Positions 6,680 through 10,327 of a DNA stretch of 10,327 nt are shown in pieces (position 1 is the first letter of the stretch; every line of letters begins with the position of its first letter). The translations under genes were made by a program, and so were the position numbers. The notes beneath the pieces are model-generated. The model did no database searches. It was given only the letters and a program-made list of their open reading frames with translations, and was not told the origin of the DNA. The stretch covers positions 1 to 10,327 of the forward strand of contig CAYJEO010000030.1 in the NCBI GenBank assembly GCA_964369355.1. Direction: 5' to 3'. Origin of the DNA: CAYJEO01 sp964369355 (GTDB lineage: Bacteria > Bacillota_I > Bacilli_A > RF39 > UBA660).

Positions 6680-6693
6680 TAAGTATATACTTA
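6680..6693. promoter_or_regulatory. Palindrome over the dha operon -10 box (possible operator)
   Basis: TAAGTATATACTTA is a perfect 14-base palindrome that fully covers the -10 box. A bound regulator here would block initiation. No regulator gene is adjacent. Some AT palindromes arise by chance. Confidence 0.35.
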
Positions 6694-6710
6694 AATTAAA
6701 TTCAAATCAA
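6682..6710 (-). promoter_or_regulatory. Promoter of the dhaL-dhaK-lsrF-VOC operon
   Basis: On the minus strand, TTGATT (6705-6710), 17 bases, then TATACT (6682-6687). The predicted start is just upstream of the AGGGAG ribosome site, so the leader is short. Confidence 0.6.
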
Positions 6711-6742
6711 ATATTTTTTAATTTATATACACTTAGTTTACT

Positions 6743-6769
6743 AAAAAAACAATTAGTAAAAACTAATTG
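6743..6769 (-). terminator. Terminator of prepilin-like gene 1
   Basis: An 8-bp stem (CAATTAGT / ACTAATTG, 6750-6757 with 6762-6769) has a 4-base loop and is followed by seven T on the minus strand. The final Ser-Asn codons and the TAG stop lie in its 5' arm. It is the same as the terminator at 8525-8550. Confidence 0.85.
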
Positions 6770-6805
6770 CTTTGTAACATAGGTCTTAATGTATGTATTG
6801 GTTCT
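6750..6805 (-). repeat. 3' repeat block shared by the two prepilin-like genes, copy 1
   Basis: 56 bases match 8531-8586 with one visible mismatch. It encodes the common C-terminal tail EPIHTLRPMLQSN, the stop and the terminator stem. The sequence just inside the gene is unrelated in DNA between the copies. Confidence 0.9.
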
Positions 6806-8415
6806 CTTTCAATTTTAAATGTCACAGTTTCACTAGCTTGAAGCTGGACTTCATTGGTTACTATAACATTGTATACGCTACTACGATTACTATTTATATC
6901 CAATTCCAAGAATTGTTTAACATCCAAATTGTAAATATAATTACCAAAATATTTCTCTACACTAAACGTCCCTAGAAGAGTAGAATCATCATTACCTAGA
7001 TAAGAATATTCGATACTATAACCTGCATAGTCGACAGCAAGTAATAGAAAACAACTATCTAGATTGGCTGAATTTAAAATTTTAAGTTCATCTATATGTC
7101 CAGAAAAATCATTTGCAGTACAATCATTAAATGCTTGTTTGCCGATTATGACAGGTGCTGCATTAAGCTTCATAATGTTGTCACTGTCATTGTTTGATGC
7201 ACCATACACAATTAAAGCATCCATTTGCATATTATCTATATCATATCCTGTATAAGTATTCGTGTCATATGTTAAATCATTTAAGTTAATATCATATACT
7301 CCCGTAATATTTCCTGTAGTAGTAAAATTATTTCTAGTTATATAGTCATCACTCTTAGGTAATAATTGATTTATTCCATATTGACTATAAGTAAAATATT
7401 TAACAACATCTACATCAATCATAACAGAGGCTGTGGCACTAGATAGACCAAAATCATTTCCTGAAGTCGTAAAAGTTTTTACTTCTTCTTGTAATTCACC
7501 TATTGATCGATGATCAATGTAATAAGTATTTGTATCAGTTACCATTAAAGAAGTTAAATTATTTTTATAATATTCAGTTTCATTAAATATCTGATTTTCT
7601 AAAGTAGTTGATATATCGTATTTACCTACCCAAACACCTGATAATTCTTTACTACCATTTGTAAAGGCTGATGGAGTATTCCATTCACCAGTTGTTGTCG
7701 ATGTTTTTTTATCATCTTCTTTATTCGCAAAAGCTATTTGTGTATTTAACTCAGTTCCTACTACATATTCATATCGTGGAATCCAAACATAATAAGAAAT
7801 TATATCTGCTTTATTAATAACAGTTCCAGCAGCAGCATTTGTATAAGTACTCGGATTACTTACTATTACTGTATTAGCCCATTGTTTATTGTCATAATCA
7901 TACCAAGAATCTAAATCTGCTATTTTAGCAACTGCATTACTAGGAGTATCTCCTTCTAAAGTAACAGCTATCATTCCAGATAAAAGTTCTGGACCAGATG
8001 CTTCTACTATAAACCCTGATCCACATTCTACACCTTCTGTGTAATCAAAATATACAATGTCATTATTAACATCATTTCTATAGCAAACACCATCAAAAAC
8101 AACTCCTAATGAAATGTTTCCATTTTTATCAATATAAACATATCCACTATCAGGATCATCTCCATTATAATCTAGTTGGTCAAAAAAGTTAGTTTGTCCA
8201 TTAAACATTGTTGAATTTGATGCACTTTCTGCTATTTTATTTTTATGAAATAATGAAGCCGCATCTATTAAATTTCTAGTTGAGGTAACATTAGCACTAA
8301 CCCTAGAATCATCTATTATATTCATAACTAAAGGTGTTGTTATTGCGAATATAATCACTAAAATTATTAATACACCCAATAATTCAATTAAAGTAAAACC
8401 TTTTTTATTAAACAT
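6763..8415 (-). CDS. Prepilin-like surface protein 1, mosaic
   Basis: This 550-aa protein begins with a type IV prepilin leader: MFNKKG then FTLIELLGVLIILVIIFAIT, with cleavage expected after Gly6 and the usual Glu at +5, so it should be processed by a prepilin peptidase and anchored or assembled through the N-terminal helix. Length is far above normal pilins (about 150-200 aa). Residues 1-270 are almost identical to the upstream copy; they include Cys111 and Cys131 (possible disulfide) and WIPRYEY at 211-217 with GVWVGKYD at 260-267. Residues 271-392 are related but diverged. Residues 393-537 differ, with an extra Cys pair (432, 455) and a cadherin/VCBS-like segment (LGTFSVEKYFGNYIYNLD at 481-498). 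The tail EPIHTLRPMLQSN is shared. AGG lies 7 bases before the ATG. It has its own promoter and terminator. Function: probably exposed adhesion or binding. Confidence 0.9.
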   Translation of the reverse strand: MFNKKGFTLIELLGVLIILVIIFAITTPLVMNIIDDSRVSANVTSTRNLIDAASLFHKNKIAESASNSTMFNGQTNFFDQLDYNGDDPDSGYVYIDKNGNISLGVVFDGVCYRNDVNNDIVYFDYTEGVECGSGFIVEASGPELLSGMIAVTLEGDTPSNAVAKIADLDSWYDYDNKQWANTVIVSNPSTYTNAAAGTVINKADIISYYVWIPRYEYVVGTELNTQIAFANKEDDKKTSTTTGEWNTPSAFTNGSKELSGVWVGKYDISTTLENQIFNETEYYKNNLTSLMVTDTNTYYIDHRSIGELQEEVKTFTTSGNDFGLSSATASVMIDVDVVKYFTYSQYGINQLLPKSDDYITRNNFTTTGNITGVYDINLNDLTYDTNTYTGYDIDNMQMDALIVYGASNNDSDNIMKLNAAPVIIGKQAFNDCTANDFSGHIDELKILNSANLDSCFLLLAVDYAGYSIEYSYLGNDDSTLLGTFSVEKYFGNYIYNLDVKQFLELDINSNRSSVYNVIVTNEVQLQASETVTFKIEREPIHTLRPMLQSN

Positions 8416-8470
8416 ATATATACCTACTTTCCTACTATTAATAATACTCTTATAATATTAAAAAGTAAAG
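7562..8470 (-). repeat. Long direct repeat (promoter plus constant N-terminal region), copy 1
   Basis: About 909 bases match 9385-10293, offset 1823 bases, with about a dozen differences seen by eye. The central ~644 bases (7607-8250) look identical, synonymous positions included. It spans the promoter, ribosome site and codons 1 to about 284. Identity drops abruptly at the gene-internal end. Confidence 0.93.
8441..8469 (-). promoter_or_regulatory. Promoter of prepilin-like gene 1
   Basis: On the minus strand, TTTACT (8464-8469), 17 bases, then TATTAT (8441-8446). Both boxes are kept in copy 2 although the spacer and flanks have changed, which supports the call. Confidence 0.55.
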
Positions 8471-8524
8471 TATCCTTTAATTAAGTAATTAATATAAAAA
8501 TAGATTATAAAATTATATAATAAT

Positions 8525-8550
8525 AAAAAACAATTAGTAAAAACTAATTG
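8525..8550 (-). terminator. Terminator of prepilin-like gene 2
   Basis: The stem CAATTAGT / ACTAATTG (8531-8538 with 8543-8550) has a 4-base loop and six T after it on the minus strand. It overlaps the last codons and TAG stop. Each prepilin gene is thus its own unit. Confidence 0.85.
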
Positions 8551-8586
8551 CTTTGTAACATTGGTCTTAATGTATGTATTGGTTCT
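8531..8586 (-). repeat. 3' repeat block shared by the two prepilin-like genes, copy 2
   Basis: Partner of 6750-6805. It is a short anchor of high identity on the far side of the variable region. Confidence 0.9.
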
Positions 8587-10238
8587 TTAAAAAATTCAAA
8601 TGCTAAAGTAGTTACAGTAATTCCTCCTGCTGAGTCTAATATTCTAATTGTCATGGTTTCTTTATAATTTTCTTCAGATAAAGCAAAAGCTAAAATAGAT
8701 TCGTTAGTAAATCGATATTCAAACTCACCATTGTAATAATCCAAAGAAAACGTTCCATATCTCGGTGTTCCACCATCATGTGTGTATGTTATAGCTTGCC
8801 CATCTGGATCAGTTGCTAAAACTGCTCCTACTATTCTAGGATAAGAGGATGTTGCAAGATCATATTCTCCATCCTCTTTCACAAAAAAGTCATCCGCTGT
8901 ATACATTATTTGTAATACTATAGGAGGAGTATTAATAGAATTATCCCCTTCTAAAATATTATTTAAATTTTTTGCACTTATTGAATTTGACTTAGAAGAT
9001 AGTAAATTAACATTTTCATTAACATTACTATATGCCGTAGAACTATTATTTTTAAAACTTATATCATATCCAGTATAAGTATTTGTATCATAAGTTAAAT
9101 TAGTTAAATTAATATCATAAACTCCTGTAATATTTCCTGTAGTCGTAAAATTATTTCTAGTTACATAATCATCACTCTTCGGTAATACTTGATTTATTCC
9201 ATATTGACTATATGTAAAATATTTAACAACATCTACATCTGTCATAACAGAGGCTGTAGCATTTGATAATCCAAATTCATTACCAGTTGTGGTAAAGTTT
9301 TCCACTGCTAACTGCAACTCATCTATTGAACGATAGTCAATATAATAAGAATTATCATCAGTTACTCTCATTGAAGTGAAAGTGTTTTTATAATATTCAG
9401 TTTCATTAAATATCTGATTTTCTGAAGTTGTTGATATATCGTATTTACCTACCCAAACACCTGATAATTCTTTACTACCATTTGTAAAGGCTGATGGAGT
9501 ATTCCATTCACCAGTTGTTGTCGATGTTTTTTTATCATCTTCTTTATTCGCAAAAGCTATTTGTGTATTTAACTCAGTTCCTACTACATATTCATATCGT
9601 GGAATCCAAACATAATAAGAAATTATATCTGCTTTATTAATAACAGTTCCAGCAGCAGCATTTGTATAAGTACTCGGATTACTTACTATTACTGTATTAG
9701 CCCATTGTTTATTGTCATAATCATACCAAGAATCTAAATCTGCTATTTTAGCAACTGCATTACTAGGAGTATCTCCTTCTAAAGTAACAGCTATCATTCC
9801 AGATAAAAGTTCTGGACCAGATGCTTCTACTATAAACCCTGATCCACATTCTACACCTTCTGTGTAATCAAAATATACAATGTCATTATTAACATCATTT
9901 CTATAGCAAACACCATCAAAAACAACTCCTAATGAAATGTTTCCATTTTTATCAATATAAACATATCCACTATCAGGATCATCTCCATTATAATCTAGTT
10001 GGTCAAAAAAGTTAGTTTGTCCATTAAACATTGTTGAATTTGATGCACTTTCTGCTATTTTATTTTTATGAAACAAAGAAGCAGCATCTATTAAATTTCT
10101 AGTTGAGGTAACATTTGCACTAACCCTAGAATCATCTATTATATTCATAACTAAAGGTGCTGTTATTGCGAATATAATCACTAAAATTATTAATACACCT
10201 AATAGTTCAATCAAAGTAAAACCTTTTTTATTAAACAT
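8544..10238 (-). CDS. Prepilin-like surface protein 2, mosaic
   Basis: This 564-aa tandem paralogue has the same prepilin leader (Gly6/Phe7, Glu at +5), the same hydrophobic helix (one change, Thr27 to Ala) and the same residues up to 271. It departs from copy 1 gradually over 271-393 and then fully. Its own variable part has a Ser/Asn-rich stretch (394-437), then a clear cadherin/VCBS-like domain: TADDF at 447-451, ATDPDGQAITY at 475-485, YGTFSLDYYNGEFEYRF at 494-510 and DSAGGITV at 535-542. It lacks the Cys pair found in the variable part of copy 1 and keeps Cys111/Cys131. The same 13-residue tail ends it. No pilus assembly ATPase, prepilin peptidase or platform gene is in the window. Its role is probably surface display; ligand unknown. 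Confidence 0.9.
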   Translation of the reverse strand: MFNKKGFTLIELLGVLIILVIIFAITAPLVMNIIDDSRVSANVTSTRNLIDAASLFHKNKIAESASNSTMFNGQTNFFDQLDYNGDDPDSGYVYIDKNGNISLGVVFDGVCYRNDVNNDIVYFDYTEGVECGSGFIVEASGPELLSGMIAVTLEGDTPSNAVAKIADLDSWYDYDNKQWANTVIVSNPSTYTNAAAGTVINKADIISYYVWIPRYEYVVGTELNTQIAFANKEDDKKTSTTTGEWNTPSAFTNGSKELSGVWVGKYDISTTSENQIFNETEYYKNTFTSMRVTDDNSYYIDYRSIDELQLAVENFTTTGNEFGLSNATASVMTDVDVVKYFTYSQYGINQVLPKSDDYVTRNNFTTTGNITGVYDINLTNLTYDTNTYTGYDISFKNNSSTAYSNVNENVNLLSSKSNSISAKNLNNILEGDNSINTPPIVLQIMYTADDFFVKEDGEYDLATSSYPRIVGAVLATDPDGQAITYTHDGGTPRYGTFSLDYYNGEFEYRFTNESILAFALSEENYKETMTIRILDSAGGITVTTLAFEFFKEPIHTLRPMLQSN

Positions 10239-10293
10239 ATATATACCTACTTTCCTATTATTAATAATACTATTATAATATTAAAAAGTAAAG
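9385..10293 (-). repeat. Long direct repeat (promoter plus constant N-terminal region), copy 2
   Basis: Partner of 7562-8470. The match stops at about 10293, roughly 55 bases upstream of the start codon, just past the -35 box, so the duplicated or converted unit is promoter plus gene front. Confidence 0.93.
10264..10292 (-). promoter_or_regulatory. Promoter of prepilin-like gene 2
   Basis: On the minus strand, TTTACT (10287-10292), 17 bases, then TATTAT (10264-10269), as in copy 1. The remaining bases to the window end hold no further recognisable signal. Confidence 0.55.
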
Positions 10294-10327
10294 TCTTGAC
10301 TTAATAAAAAAACTAATATAAAATTAC

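Noticed and set aside
6793..7255. Two short plus-strand open frames opposite the prepilin variable region
   Set aside because: Both are antisense to an intact gene, with no recognisable motifs.
6763..10293. Insertion sequence or transposon causing the long direct repeats
   Set aside because: No transposase, terminal inverted repeats or target duplications are seen; the repeats follow gene boundaries.
10294..10327. A third prepilin-like copy beginning at the window end
   Set aside because: The run AAAAAAACTAAT resembles the terminator tract but the CAATTAGT hairpin is absent.

Overview
The window is very AT-rich (roughly 70-75% A+T by eye) and looks chromosomal, from a low-GC Gram-positive. 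Evidence is consensus -10/-35 promoters with 17-base spacers, AGGAGG-type ribosome binding sites, rho-independent hairpins with T tracts, and tryptophan encoded by TGG (standard code). An uncultured gut Bacilli/Erysipelotrichia/RF39-like lineage is the best guess; that is inference. Every convincing gene lies on the minus strand, so transcription runs from high to low coordinates. No RNA gene, insertion sequence or CRISPR array was seen.

Region A (6.7-10.3 kb): two tandem monocistronic genes for long prepilin-like surface proteins (550 and 564 aa). Their N-terminal halves and promoters are almost identical in DNA. Their C-terminal parts differ, but each holds a cadherin/VCBS-like beta segment, and both end in the same 13-residue tail. 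The last codons of each gene lie inside its own terminator hairpin. This is the architecture expected of a recombining or antigenically variable surface-protein family.

Region B (3.9-6.7 kb): a four-gene metabolic operon, dhaL - dhaK - lsrF-like aldolase/thiolase - small VOC-like protein. It has its own promoter, tight or overlapping gene junctions and a strong terminator. It probably phosphorylates a short keto-sugar and cleaves or processes the product. No DhaM/PTS phosphodonor and no transporter are present.

Region C (1.7-3.9 kb): a two-gene operon for paralogous repeat proteins of no family I recognise. They are built from a 67-residue unit (signature Asn-x-x-Tyr, then about 22 residues later an Ile-Val-x-Asn helix) and share a C-terminal domain. 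The operon has its own promoter and terminator.

Region D (0-1.7 kb): an ImmA/IrrE-fold protein whose zinc-binding HEXXH motif is destroyed, then a KilA-N domain protein running off the window start. Each has its own promoter, and the KilA-N promoter is nested in the preceding terminator. Regions C and D together look like an accessory stretch (phage-, stress- or defence-linked domains plus new repeat proteins), whereas region B looks metabolic. I see no sequence proof that C and D act as one system.
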